Assembly (NCBI RefSeq): GCF_027595985.1
Contig: NC_073303.1
Span: forward strand, 189,586,095-189,650,094
Reading direction: 5' to 3'
DNA: 64,000 bases
DNA from: Sorex araneus
Lineage: Eukaryota; Chordata; Mammalia; Eulipotyphla; Soricidae
Shown: piece after piece, positions 1 through 9,324 of the stretch
Numbering within the stretch: the stretch's first letter is position 1
How the letters are laid out: every line of letters begins with the position of its first letter
Program-made: the position numbers and the translations under genes
Notes under the pieces: model-generated
Seen by the model: only the letters and a program-made list of their open reading frames with translations
Databases searched by the model: none
Told to the model about the DNA's origin: nothing

Positions 1-37
1 AGAGGTAGGTGGCAACGGGAACTAAACAATGAAAGTT

Positions 38-475
38 GGGGCTGGAGTTAAAAGCACAGAGGGAAGGGCGTTTGCCTTGCACGTGGCTGACTCGGGTTCG
101 ATTCCCAGCATCCCATAGGGTCCCCCGAGCACCGACAGAAGTAATTCCTGAGTACAGAGCCAGCAGTTTTTGGCAAATCCAAAACACAAGGGGAGCTTGC
201 CAGGCTCTGCCGTGCGGGCTCGATACTCTCGGTAGCTTGCCAGGCTCTCCGAGAGGGGCGTAGGAATCGAACTCGGGTCGGGCGAGTGAAAAGCGAATGC
301 CCAACCACTGTGATATGCCAAAAACAATAGCAGTAAGTCTCTCAATGAGAGACGTTACTGGTGCCCGCTCGAACAAATCAATGAGCAACGGGATGACAGT
401 GACAGTGACAGAGCCAGCAGTAACCCCTGTGCATCGCCAGGTGTGACCCCAAAATGCCAAACAAAAAAAAAAAAT
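38..475 (+). repeat. Short-form shrew tRNA-SINE split by a nested SINE
   Basis: Head at 38-166 and tail at 408-475, interrupted by the element at 167-407. Direct repeats ACAATGAAAGTT at 26-37 and 476-487 are the target-site duplication of the outer copy. This short form is about 165 bp: tRNA-like head with an A box (TAGCACAGCGG) and B box (GGTTCGATTCC) in the consensus, then a body ending GTGTGACCC and an A-rich tail. Confidence 0.85.
167..407 (+). repeat. Long-form SINE with 5' inversion, nested in another SINE
   Basis: Flanked by the 13-bp duplication ACAGAGCCAGCAG (154-166 and 408-420). Bases 167-316 are the 5' two-thirds of the long-form SINE in reverse orientation, and about 312-407 are its 3' end in forward orientation. 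They join at GATAT, which is shared by both parts. The 3' end is an ACAGTG tandem, not poly(A). Confidence 0.8.
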
Positions 476-684
476 ACAATGAAAGTTAGGCTTCCCAAAG
501 GTAAAGACAACCCAAAAACGTCACCAGAGGCAGAAAAGTCCCCTTATCCTTAGGCCCTTTCTTGAAAGTCATGCAGAGTGGCCCCGGTTCATCAAAAGGG
601 GCAAGCGACAGAGTGTTCAGGCTGACTTCGTCCACCAGAAACAACTCGACACGCTCAACTGGACCAGATAAAAGCACATCCCAA

Positions 685-893
685 CGGGGCCAGAGAGACA
701 GTACAGCCTAGGGCGCTTCTCTTGCACGCTAACGACCAGGGTTCCATCCTGGGTACCACCTACGTTCCCCCGAACAACGCAGGGAGTAAGCCCTGAGCAC
801 AGAACCAGGAGTAAGCCCTAGGCACAGCCAGGTGTAGCACGAAATAAAAAAAAACAAACACACACACACACACAAAAAAAAAACACATAAAAT
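685..893 (+). repeat. Diverged short-form SINE with A/CA-rich tail
   Basis: Recognisable head (GAGAGACAGTACAG) and body (AACCAGGAGTAAGCCC). The tail is an A-rich run with a short CA stretch. Target duplications AAAGCACATCCCAA lie at 671-684 and 894-907. Confidence 0.8.
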
Positions 894-1061
894 AAAGCAC
901 ATCCCAAGGTAAGCTGTGATTGCATCTAAATCACCAAGAACAGACAGGTCAGGGAGGTTCGAGAAACAAAGCGTACCTCGAGACTTCTAGCATCTGATCT
1001 CTGCACCGATTCAACCACACAACAAGGAGGGTTGCCGTGGGGCGTTCCACTTGCTACTTAC

Positions 1062-1268
1062 GCATCGCACAACTGTACGGCGTGGAAATGTTCTTGTTCA
1101 TCACAAACAGAGTGCCAGGGTCTGTTTTCCCAACGTGCTTCACTTCAATCTTCTCAGTACGGGGAGTTAACGACAGCTGCCTTGCCTTCTCTTTATTAAA
1201 GAGCTCATTCTGCATTTCTACCAATTCGTTCGGAGCGAGCCGGGAAGCTGACGATGTCGCTATAAATC
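1062..1268 (-). CDS. MRPL39: MRPL39 exon 2 (mitochondrial ribosomal protein mL39)
   Basis: The product is mL39, a protein of the mitochondrial large ribosomal subunit related in fold to threonyl-tRNA synthetase (known of the family). The 207-bp exon encodes [19 protein letters not shown] at its start, then a lysine/arginine-rich linker and the start of the TGS-like domain, ending STPYSCAM. It agrees with human MRPL39 as I recall it, with few substitutions. The minus-strand acceptor CTACACAG precedes 1268 and the donor GTAAG starts at 1061. Joining exon 1 (ending TGG A) to this exon (starting GA TTT) restores Trp-Arg-Phe in frame; the exon ends in phase 1 after ATG C. No stop or frameshift is present, so this looks like the functional gene, not a retrocopy. 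Later exons lie beyond the left edge. Confidence 0.95.
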
Positions 1269-1317
1269 CTGTGTAGACCGAGGGGGAAAAAAATATAATA
1301 ACAATATACATATGTCC

Positions 1318-1746
1318 GGGTTGGAGCAGTAGCACAGCGAGTAGGGTGTTTGCCTTGCAAACAGCCAACCCGGGTTCGATTCCTTCATCTCTCTCTCTCT
1401 CGAAGAACCTGGCAAGCTACCGAGAGTATCCCACCCGCACAGCAGAGCCTGGCAAGCTACTCCTGGTGTATTCAAGATGCCAAAAACAGTAACATGGGGG
1501 CTGGAGCGATAGCACAGCGGGTAGGGCGTTTGCCTTGCACGCGGTCGATCCGGGTTCCCAGATGGTCCCCTGAGCACCGCCAGGAGTGATTCCTGAGTGC
1601 ACAGCAGGAGATACCCCTGTCCATCGCCAGGTGTGACCCAAAAAAAAAAAAAAAAAAAAAACAGCAACAAGTCTCACAATGTAGACGTTACTGATGCCCG
1701 CTCAAACAAATCGATGAACAACGGGACAACAGTGCTACGACAGTGC
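1318..1746 (+). repeat. Long-form SINE interrupted by a short-form SINE
   Basis: Outer duplications ATACATATGTCC at 1306-1317 and 1747-1758. The long form shows the diagnostic GGCAAGCTACCGAGAG body and ends in CAGTGCTACGACAGTGC with no poly(A). A short-form SINE is inserted inside it. Confidence 0.9.
1495..1660 (+). repeat. Short-form SINE nested in the long form
   Basis: Full-length short form with a pure A tail of about 20 nt. It is inserted at the ACAGTAACA site of the long form, which is repeated as ACAGCAACA at 1661-1669. It is therefore younger than its host copy. Confidence 0.9.
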
Positions 1747-1832
1747 ATACATATGTCCAAACCAGACCTCACACGTATCATCAGCCTTAAAGCCAGGACC
1801 TTTAAAGAAAAAATAATAATAATAAATAAAGG

Positions 1833-2007
1833 GGGGGCCAGAGAGATAGTGCAGTGGGTAGGGCACTTGCCTTGTACTCTGCTGACCCTGATTCAATCGC
1901 CGCATCCCGTATGAGCACCGCCAGGCGGATTCCTGAGTGCCGAGCCAGGAGTCACCCCTGAGCACCGCCACGGTGTGCCCCTATCCCACCACACCGTCCC
2001 CAAAAAA
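1833..2007 (+). repeat. Short-form SINE, diverged
   Basis: GGGGCCAGAGAGATAGTG head, CTTGCC core and CCTGAGCACCGCC tail. It sits at the left edge of the MRPL39 CpG island, inside intron 1. Confidence 0.8.
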
Positions 2008-2674
2008 ATCCATCTCTACCCAGCGCTCTGGGGTAAATCAAGGTTTCTCTAGGGTTCAGAAGCCCCAGCAAAAGTGGCGGAAGGAAAGCCCGCCCGCCGC
2101 GCATTTCCCTTGGCCCTTAAGCCTATAGCAGACCTTCCTCCCTCTAGTCCTGGCCACGGTCCAAGCCGGGTGATTGACAGCTGCAGGTCACCGGGAAGCG
2201 GGAGGCGAGCAGGTGAGCCGAGCTGCTGCTCCGGCAAGGGCCTGGGGTGGGGACAGGCTTGTCCCCTGGCCAAAATGATCTCTCTCCCGGGGAGCAGGAG
2301 AGCAAGGAATGCTGCCTGCATTTTCCGAAGCCCCCCCAGAATAAGGCGATCGGGGGGAGGGGAAGGAGGGGGAGGAGGAGGAGGGAGCACTGGCAGGGGC
2401 CAGCTGGGAGTCGACCCAACAGGAGAGCAAGAACGTGCAAGCGCCGGGCTCCCAAGCGACAGGTCCCGGGGCTGCCCCTGCGGCCCGTCGCGGCCTTCCT
2501 GGCCCCTCGGACCCCCGGGTGGACCCCCCCGGCCAAGGGCGGGGTGCACCGGGACGTCCCCCCTTCCCCCGTGTCGGGGCGCGCCGGACCCCCCATCCCA
2601 GGACCCGCTCAGGGCGGAGCCCCTCCTCGCGCCCTCGCTCCCGCCCCCCCACCCCCACGCTCGCAGGAACTCAC

Positions 2675-2735
2675 TCCATCCGGCCCGGCCCGGGGCCCGC
2701 CACAGCCGCGGGCCCAGCAGCAGCAACCGCGCCAT
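2675..2735 (-). CDS. MRPL39: MRPL39 exon 1 (start codon and mitochondrial presequence)
   Basis: 61 coding bases starting at the minus-strand ATG (2735-2733) encode MARLLLLGPRLWRAPGRAGW plus the first base of the next codon, then donor GTGAGT at 2674. The peptide is rich in Leu and Arg with no acidic residue, as for a mitochondrial targeting peptide. It is diverged and shorter than the human N-terminus I recall, which is normal for presequences. Joining to exon 2 gives GRAGW-RFIATSS, parallel to human IKW-RFIATSS, which supports both the start and the splice. I chose this ATG because it lies in the CpG island in frame with the splice; the transcription start is not visible from sequence. Confidence 0.88.
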
Positions 2736-2768
2736 GGACTCGGCTCGCCCGTCGGACCCGCGCGGGCC

Positions 2769-2782
2769 GTCACTTCCGCCTC
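2769..2782 (-). promoter_or_regulatory. ETS-type (GABPA-like) site upstream of MRPL39
   Basis: Minus strand reads GGCGGAAGTGACGG, an ETS/GABP-type core (GGAAGT) about 35 bp upstream of the ATG. GABP sites are typical of nuclear genes for mitochondrial proteins. Activity is inferred. Confidence 0.55.
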
Positions 2783-2847
2783 CCCCGGAAACTCGGGCCC
2801 GGCCCGCTAGGTTCCGGGGCACGCGGCCGTTCCGCGCCGCCGCCGCC

Positions 2848-2866
2848 GCCGCCAGGGGGCGCGCTC
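2848..2866 (+). promoter_or_regulatory. CTCF-type motif in the MRPL39 promoter
   Basis: CCGCCAGGGGGCGCGCTC closely matches the CTCF core CCGCCAGGGGGCGC. It lies about 115 bp upstream of the MRPL39 start codon. Occupancy cannot be judged from sequence. Confidence 0.6.
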
Positions 2867-2882
2867 GCACCTTTCGCTCCGA

Positions 2883-2890
2883 CCTATATA
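2883..2890 (-). promoter_or_regulatory. TATA-like box
   Basis: CTATATAG, a palindromic AT box in otherwise GC-rich DNA, about 150 bp upstream of the MRPL39 ATG. It could help position a start site on either strand. Confidence 0.35.
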
Positions 2891-3269
2891 GCGGCTCGAT
2901 TCCCTCCCCGGCCTCGGGGCGTGGTTTGTGGCCGTTGGGTTTCAGGGATGCCCCGGGCGCTCCAAGACTCTGCAGGGAAACAAACGTCTCCTTGGGTAGC
3001 AGAGCTCCCCCTCCCCCCGCAAAACGCACATGTGCCAGCCACAGACAAGTTTCTTGCTTCTCTCAAAGGATGTCTGTGCACAGGAGATGCTTCTGGGGGA
3101 TGCTTCGATTTTGCTCTTGCTTTCAAAGCCAGCTGGATCTGGACAGCTTCTAAGTCATGCTTTAGCTTTGATTTTTTGATTCTGGAGTTGGCTGGAGTGG
3201 GTCCCCTGCGCTCAAGCTCAATCGCCCCTAGGTTTTTGGTTTGGTTTTTTTTTTTTTTGGCACCTTGTA

Positions 3270-3745
3270 ATGCGCCCTGCAGATAATTTTTTTTTAATTT
3301 TTTTATTGGGTCACTGTAAGATAAGCTATTACAAAACTGTTCATGATTAGGTTTCAGTTATAGTGTTCCAACATCTATCCCTCCACCAGTGTACATTTCC
3401 CAGCACCAGTTTCTCCTCTTCCTTCTCTTTTTCCATCTCCTCCTACTCCTTCTTCCTCCTCCTTCCTCTACCCCCCACCCCCGTGGGTGTTGTGGTTTGC
3501 AATATAGATACTGAAAAGTTATCAGGAATATCCCTTTACCTATTACAAAGCCATTCATGACTGAATTTTAATCATACAGTATTCCAACACCCATCCTGTA
3601 CGTTTCCCGGCACCAGTATCCCCAGGATCCTTTACCTACTTTTAACACTCAGTTCTTGTCCAATGTGATCATTTCCAGATTTATTATCATACTGTTCCCT
3701 TCTCTATCTTACCTATCCTCCACCCCACACACACCCTGCAGATAA
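3270..3745 (-). repeat. L1 3'-end fragments, reverse orientation
   Basis: Starts at a T-run and reads the reverse complement of the lineage's L1 3' terminus, with the recurrent TCCCTCCACCAGTGTACATT and GGTTTGCAATATAGATACTG. A second partial copy of the same end begins near 3540 (ATTACAAAGCCATTCATG). Either two insertions or a duplication is possible. Confidence 0.75.
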
Positions 3746-4685
3746 TTTTGTAAGCCCAAAATCTCTCCAGAAATGATCTAGATTATTTTTTTGTCTAGAT
3801 AGAGAAATGCGTATTAGAAAGGAATGACGGAGAATATGTGTCTCCTCAGTCTGAGCTGAAAGAGTGCTTGATACACAGCTGCCAATCGATAGATATTTGT
3901 CGAGTTAAACAAATGAATGTCTCCAAAAAAATCCTGACGCGGCTGTTTAATTGCTTCCTTGTAGCTCGTGTGGCTGCTATTGAAGTCAGCATTTCATAGC
4001 TGAAGGATGGAATTGCTTGTACTCAAGCTGTTCTGTTCCCAAGGCTTTTGCAGGGGGTAATTGATTGACACATGCTGCCTTTTCCCGCGCTGCTCTTTGA
4101 CGTGCAATCACTATGTGCCACCAGAAGGTGGCGGTACCGGCTAAGGAACAGTTGGCCTAAATTTCACATTCTCAGCAACAACGCTGCGACGGGGTTGTTC
4201 AACTTCAGTTTTAAAGGCAAGAGATGTATATAAGTAACTTAGATTTAACCCGTTAGCTGAGTTTTATCAGTCTACCTCCTTCATTTAAGGTCTTAATTCA
4301 AGTCAAGAGATGCACTGACGCAGTTGTTATTTAAACCCATGGGACTCTGATATGTGTATCTTTGATTCCCTCCTTAAATTTGCATATAATTATCCATTTG
4401 AAAGCTCTTTTTTACCGCCGGTCTTTTAGCATTTGTTCCCATTAATCCCCATTTAGTTGCCCTCTGTTTGTGACCATATATTTATACAGGTTTAAATCAC
4501 AAATTGCCTGAGGACAGAAATTGCAAATTCGGAGTATTGCGGAAATTTATTTTGTTAAATGGGTGTAATAATTATGATGAATATTTTAAATATGCAAATC
4601 ATAGGGGCGGGCTTTTTTTTTTAGTTGGCACGGGCTACCTGTGTGATTGGTATAATAATCCTTTTTCAGGGGAGGACATTAAAAT
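3746..4685. other. Repeat-poor intergenic stretch, AT-rich
   Basis: No SINE, L1 or coding exon recognised. It holds a palindromic CTCF-like motif (4118-4134) and several AT-rich octamer-like words such as TTTGCATATAATTA. It may be conserved regulatory DNA, but no comparison is possible here. Confidence 0.5.
4118..4134 (+). promoter_or_regulatory. CTCF-like motif with palindromic arms
   Basis: CCACCAGAAGGTGGCGG resembles the CTCF core (CCACCAG-GGTGGCG). It is also an inverted repeat GCCACC-AGAA-GGTGGC (4117-4132). Confidence 0.4.
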
Positions 4686-4699
4686 TTGAACAGTTTGAG

Positions 4700-4872
4700 G
4701 GGGCTGGAGTGATAGCACAGAGGGTAGGGTGTTTGCCTTGCACGCGGCCAACCCGGGTTCGAATCCCAGCATCCCATATGGTCCCTTGAACACCGCCAGG
4801 AGTAATTCCTGAGTGCATGAGATAGGAGTAATCCCTGTGCATCGTCGAGTGTGACTCAAAAAGAAAAAAAAA
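4700..4872 (+). repeat. Short-form SINE
   Basis: Full-length copy with duplications TTGAACAGTTTGAG at 4686-4699 and 4873-4886. The body carries GAGTGCATGAGATAGGAG, a variant of the usual GAGTGCAGAGCCAGGAG. Confidence 0.92.
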
Positions 4873-4886
4873 TTGAACAGTTTGAG

Positions 4887-5531
4887 AAATATAGCCAAGG
4901 ATACAACTTTAACCAAAATGCCCCCAAATATTTCCTTACTCTGAATCCCCTTTCTTGTCTTCTTTATCAACCTTCTTCCCAAATTTTAGCCTCCCACTTT
5001 TTAATCTCTCTCCCATGCTAAAAGAATCCCTTCCCCAGCAGATGATGCTTGTAAGGTTACCATCCGGATTGTTTATGCAAATGACGTGTGTAAGATGGTC
5101 CAATCAGAGGCTTGACCGCTCTTTCCTCTTGCGGGTCTCACTGCTCACGTGATCCCTGAGAACACCTGTGGAGCTAAAGGGGACCCCTTCAGCTCCGCAT
5201 TCATCCCTGGCAACTCTTTGGTGAGCTGAGCTGGCAGTAGCACGGTGCAGACATGGGGGGGGGGGTGCGCATGTATAAATTGGTGGGTTTCTGGAAAGTA
5301 TTTGAATACAAAGCACATAGTCTATACCTTCAGCTACCACAGAACACACACAGTCCACACCTTCTGCTACCACCCGTCCTAAAACCATTCATGTCGCAGA
5401 GCACAAGAAAACCTTAGCAGTCCTATGGTAAAGAGAGAGACAACCAGGAACTCAGATCACTGAGGTATGGTTTCTTATAGATAATTCTATAATTATCTAT
5501 AATTCTATAATTCTCTCTCTCTCTCTCTCTC
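4887..5531. other. Repeat-poor intergenic stretch with promoter-type motif cluster
   Basis: No repeat or exon recognised until a TC run at 5512-5531. Contains the motif cluster at 5075-5151 and a G-run near 5255. Reverse-strand open frames here are short and unrecognised. Confidence 0.5.
5075..5151. promoter_or_regulatory. Cluster of octamer, CRE-like, CCAAT and E-box motifs
   Basis: ATGCAAAT at 5075-5082 overlaps TGACGT (5082-5087). CCAATCAG follows at 5100-5107 and CACGTG at 5146-5151. Four strong binding words within 77 bp outside any repeat suggest an enhancer or cryptic promoter. This is inference from motif density. Confidence 0.4.
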
Positions 5532-5690
5532 AGTCACACCCAGAGATGCTCAAGGGTTACTCCTGGCTCTGCACTCAGGAATTACTCCTGGCGGTGCTTG
5601 GGGGACCATATGGGATGCCGGGGATGAAACCCAGGTCAGCTACGTGCAAGGCAAATACCCTACCCGCTGGACTATCACTCAGGCCCCTAG
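5532..5690 (-). repeat. Short-form SINE, reverse
   Basis: Reads GTCACACCCAGAGATGCTC through CACTCAGGCCCC in reverse. A (TC)n run replaces the usual T-rich tail (5512-5531). Confidence 0.85.
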
Positions 5691-5946
5691 ATACGATTTT
5701 TGTTTTCATTTAATTAAAAGTGTGAATGGTGTGAAGAATATACGTTTTGTCTCTAACACTGATCAATAAATAGCATATAATGTTTATTTCAAATACTCAG
5801 GACTCAGGAGGTCTTGGAAATTAAAGTTAAATCACGAGTTGAAGGGATAATAAGGACCCTTTCATCCCTCTCCTTCATTTATTAGAAACCATGAGTTACA
5901 GCGAGTTAGTATTTGCTTTAAGGCCATAGAGAATGCTGGTGTAGTA

Positions 5947-6195
5947 GCACTGCACTGTAGCGCTGTCCTCCCGTTGTTCATCGATTTGCTCCAGCGGGCA
6001 CCAATAATGTCTCCATTGTGAGACTTGTTACTGTTTTTGGCATATCAAATACACCAGAGGTAGCTTGCCAGGCTCTACCGTACAGACGGGATACTCTCAA
6101 TAGCTTGCCAGGCTCTCTGAGAGGAACAGAGGAACCGAACCCGGGTCGGCCTTGTGCAAGGCAAACGCCGTACCCGCTGTGATATCTCTCCGCTC
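5947..6195 (-). repeat. Long-form SINE, reverse
   Basis: Duplications GCTGGTGTAGTA at 5935-5946 and 6196-6207 abut the element. Its 3' end is the ACAGTG-type tandem directly against the duplication, with no poly(A) or poly(T). Confidence 0.92.
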
Positions 6196-6207
6196 GCTGG
6201 TGTAGTA

Positions 6208-6871
6208 TCTGTGGTAATTGGAAACACTGGGGAATGCGGAGAATGTGGAATCCAGAAATAGGCACGCAGTCCGAAATCATCCCACCCGTGACAGTCACAC
6301 CAATTCCTTTCTTTCCAAGTTTAGTAAACATTACTCACCTCACATTTCCTTAGGATTTCAAAGATGCGATAAGCCTCCAAACACGTATCGGTATGCATTT
6401 TCGTCAATGAAAAGGTCGGCTACAGATAGATCCATTTTCCAGAAGTTCCTTCTCCCGTCTCAGCCCCACACACCAATATCCAATTTGAGTCAGAAAACCT
6501 ATCAGAACACGCATAGTTCTGAGATTCCTCTAGGACGGAGGCTCACGGCTTCTGGGGGTAGACAAAAACATTTGGCAAAACTGCCTTAAAATTTTGGAGG
6601 GCATTCCTCTAGAATCCAGCCACCTTAGTTATTCACAACCCATTTCCCTCCCCCCTTTTTTTTCTTTTTTAGTGTGGACTCCTGATTCCCCCTCTCTGTT
6701 CTTGGTTCCTTTTCTAAAGACACCTGCTTGTCTTCCTTCCTCTCCTCACCACACAAACTTGTTTATCCCCCTTCCCTTTTTGGTGCTATGGTTGTTTCTG
6801 TTTGTTGTTGTGTTGATGACCAGGGATAGTAGGCACTTTGTTTTTGTCATTTTATTTTAAATTTTTTATTT
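6208..6871. other. Intergenic stretch, no recognised feature
   Basis: Pyrimidine-rich towards 6640-6800. A 123-codon open frame (6218-6589) shows no family I recognise, and I do not call it a gene. Confidence 0.5.
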
Positions 6872-7060
6872 AAAATGGGGGCCAGAGCAATAGCATAGAG
6901 GATTGGGTGTTTGCCTGGCACGTGACCGAGCCGGGTTCGATTCCCAGCATCCCATATGGTCCCCCAAGCACTGCCAAGAGTAATTCCTGAGTGCAGAGCA
7001 AGGAGGAACCCCTGTGCATCACTGGGTGTGACCCAAAAAGCAAAGTAAGTAAATAAATAA
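6872..7060 (+). repeat. Short-form SINE at an L1 T-run
   Basis: Complete copy ending in A/AAAT-rich tail. The flanking TTTTTTATT words suggest insertion into the T-run that starts the following reverse L1 end. Confidence 0.85.
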
Positions 7061-7640
7061 GTTTTTTATTATTGAATCATCATGAGATACAGTTACAAAA
7101 CTTCCATGTTGGAGTTTCAATCATGCAATGATCAAACACCCATCCTTCCACCAGTGCACATTTTCTACCACCAATGTCCCCATTATACCACCCTCCTTTC
7201 CAATTCTCCCCCTGCCTCCATGGCAGACAATTTTCCTCCATACACTCTCTCTACTTTTGGGTATTATGGTTTGCAATACAGATACTGAGAGGTCATCATG
7301 TTTGGTCTTTTATCTACTTTCAGCCCACATATCTCATCCCAAATGATTCCTCCAACCATCATTGACTTAGTGATCCCTTCTTTATTCCAGCTGCCTTCTC
7401 TGCTAGCTCATGAAGCAGACTTCCAAATATGGGACAGTATTCCTGGCCCTTGTGTCTACTGTCCTTGGGCATCTGTCTCATGTTATTTTATACTCCACAA
7501 ATGAGTGCAGTCCTTCTATGTCTGTCCCTCTCTTTCTGATACATTTCACTTATCATGATATTCACCATGTCCATCTACTTATAAGCAAATTTCATGACTT
7601 CATGTCCCCTCACGGCTGCATAGTATTCCACTGTGTGTAG
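7061..7640 (-). repeat. L1 3' end, reverse orientation
   Basis: A longer copy of the L1 3' terminus (TGAATCATCATGAGATACAG) extending into sequence of general L1 3' UTR/ORF2-end type, ending GGCTGCATAGTATTCCACTG. This is the best template in the window for the lineage's L1 3' UTR. Confidence 0.8.
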
Positions 7641-7644
7641 ATGT

Positions 7645-7790
7645 GAGAGTAGCCACTTTGGTTGTGGTCCTTGAACACCTAGCTGGAAGTGCTCAGGATC
7701 ACACTAGGCATGTACAGTTGTGCTGGCGATCAAACAGGTTGCATCTTCATTGTTCAAGCTCTACTGCTGAGCCACATCTCCGGGGACCCA
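7645..7790 (-). repeat. Old SINE remnant, reverse
   Basis: Weak similarity to the SINE body (AAGTGCTCAGGATCACAC, GCTGAGCCACATCTC). Highly diverged. Confidence 0.45.
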
Positions 7791-8140
7791 CCATCATCCA
7801 ATCTTGACCTACCTGGAGAAAGGACACAAGTTTAAATTATGACCACCCAAAGACACCCACACCTACTGAGTAAATCATAAAATGCAGTAAAAGAAGGGAG
7901 GGAGTCAAGATTAGATCCCAACTCTACCCTACTTAATGCACGACCTTGGGCAAGAGAGTAAGGTGCATACTTGAGATATTTGAAATATGTCTTTCCACAG
8001 TGAGCATCACTCTGATACCTACGCCCACCCTGGCATAGTATAGGTATTTATTCGGATCTGTAGAATAACTTGGACAAGGGTCTATGCATTTGAAATGTTG
8101 ATAGGTTGTTGGTAAAATGATCATTAAAGTCATTAATACA

Positions 8141-8313
8141 GGGGGCTGGAGCAATAGCACAGCAGGTAGGGCATTTGCCTTGCACACAGCCAACCCGGGT
8201 TCGATTCCCAGCATCCCATATGGTCCCCTGAGCACTGCCAGGAGTAATTCCTGCGTGTACAGCCAGGAGTAACCCCTGTGCATCTCTGGGTGTGACCCAA
8301 AAAGAAAAATAAA
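8141..8313 (+). repeat. Short-form SINE
   Basis: Full-length, with duplications TCATTAATACA at 8130-8140 and 8314-8324. Confidence 0.92.
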
Positions 8314-8379
8314 TCATTAATACATAAGCCAAAGCAGAGATTTCTACTTTAGATGATAAGTGCAAATATTATCTATTGA

Positions 8380-8660
8380 GGCCTGGGGATGTCACAGCTT
8401 AATGGCAGGGCCAATGTTTCACAAGTATGCCAAGTTCAATCCCCAGCAAGTACCTGTGTGTATGTGCTCATATACTCACATATACTAGAGTGCAAACACA
8501 CACTCTAGGATATGCAAAAGGCAACACACGAGAAAAAGGGAGGAAACATGGAGACACAGGTGGGGCAAAGGTGACACTGGTGGTGAGATTGGTGTGTGCC
8601 TAACACCAACTCTCAATAACTTTGTAAAGTCTGTTTCTTTAATGAAATCATCTTTTTTAA
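8380..8660 (+). repeat. Diverged SINE plus old L1 3'-end remnant
   Basis: 8385-8460 has a tRNA-like head and B-box-like CAAGTTCAATCCCCAGC. 8560-8650 resembles an L1 3' end (GGTGACACTGGTGGTGAGAT, ending CTTTGTAAAG). Both are strongly diverged. Confidence 0.4.
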
Positions 8661-9147
8661 GGGCTATGCGTATTTATTATCTTTGACTTTGTGTTAGAGG
8701 CTCAAAGCCACAACTTCTTGTCTTTCCACCACTCTTCTCTCGTTCATAGAAACACCTGGGCTGATAATTGCCTGTTGGTGTCGGTGTCGTCACAGAAAAG
8801 TCAAACGCAGATGCAGTCCTTCGAGTTTCATGCCAGACTTTGATTCCAAGAACTGAATTTTATCCCCCCAGATTCTATCATGAAGACTATTTCATAATTG
8901 CATAGAACTTTGACTAGCAGAAGTGGTTCTAACAAAAGTTCGCTTGGTATTTTTCTCTAGATTATCTCATGCTTGACCCTGTTTACATTTTCCCAGCTGT
9001 TTTACATTGCAAAAGAACAGAGTTTTTCCTAGAAAAACCCAAACATCAGGCACACACAGAAAATAATGTTTTCTTCCTGATCTTGCTGCTCTCTCTTGGG
9101 TATTTTTTATTTTGTTTTTAATCCATTATTTAAAATCTATCTGCTCC

Positions 9148-9310
9148 AGTGGGTAAGGCACTTGCCTTGCATGCAGCCAACCCAGGTTCGCTCCCCAGCA
9201 CCCCATCTGGTCCCCCGAGCACCGTCAGGAGTGATTCCTGAGTGTAGAACCTAGAGCCACCCTGAGCATCACCAGATGTGACCCAAAGAGCAAATTTTTT
9301 AAAAAATTTT
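9148..9310 (+). repeat. Short-form SINE, 5' truncated
   Basis: Lacks the first bases of the head. Imperfect duplications AATCTATCTGCTCC (9134-9147) and AATCTAGCTGCTCC (9311-9324) bound it. Confidence 0.85.
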
Positions 9311-9324
9311 AATCTAGCTGCTCC

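Larger units (their letters stand above)
1..1061 (-). other. MRPL39: MRPL39 intron 2, 5' portion on the minus strand (incomplete)
   Basis: Intronic DNA downstream of MRPL39 exon 2, running off the left edge. The donor GTAAG lies at 1061-1057 on the minus strand directly after the exon. It contains a SINE interrupted by a second, inverted SINE (38-475) and an older SINE (685-893). I found no third MRPL39 exon here. Confidence 0.8.
1269..2674 (-). other. MRPL39: MRPL39 intron 1
   Basis: A 1406-bp phase-1 intron between exon 1 (donor GTGAGT at 2674-2669) and exon 2 (acceptor AG at 1270-1269). It carries a long-form SINE with a nested short-form SINE and a further short-form SINE. Its first half lies in the CpG island. 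Confidence 0.9.
2040..3050. promoter_or_regulatory. MRPL39 CpG island
   Basis: GC-rich, CpG-dense DNA covering the start of MRPL39 intron 1, exon 1, the promoter and upstream DNA, in clear contrast to the CpG-poor flanks. It is free of SINEs and L1. Long open frames on both strands here reflect high GC content and are not taken as genes. Such islands mark constitutively active promoters, as expected for a mitoribosomal gene. Confidence 0.85.

Noticed and set aside
2049..3286. Long open frames on both strands in the MRPL39 CpG island (up to 359 codons)
   Set aside because: Stop-poor because of high GC; low-complexity Pro/Arg/Gly/Ala translations; only the 61-bp exon with correct splice phase is supported.
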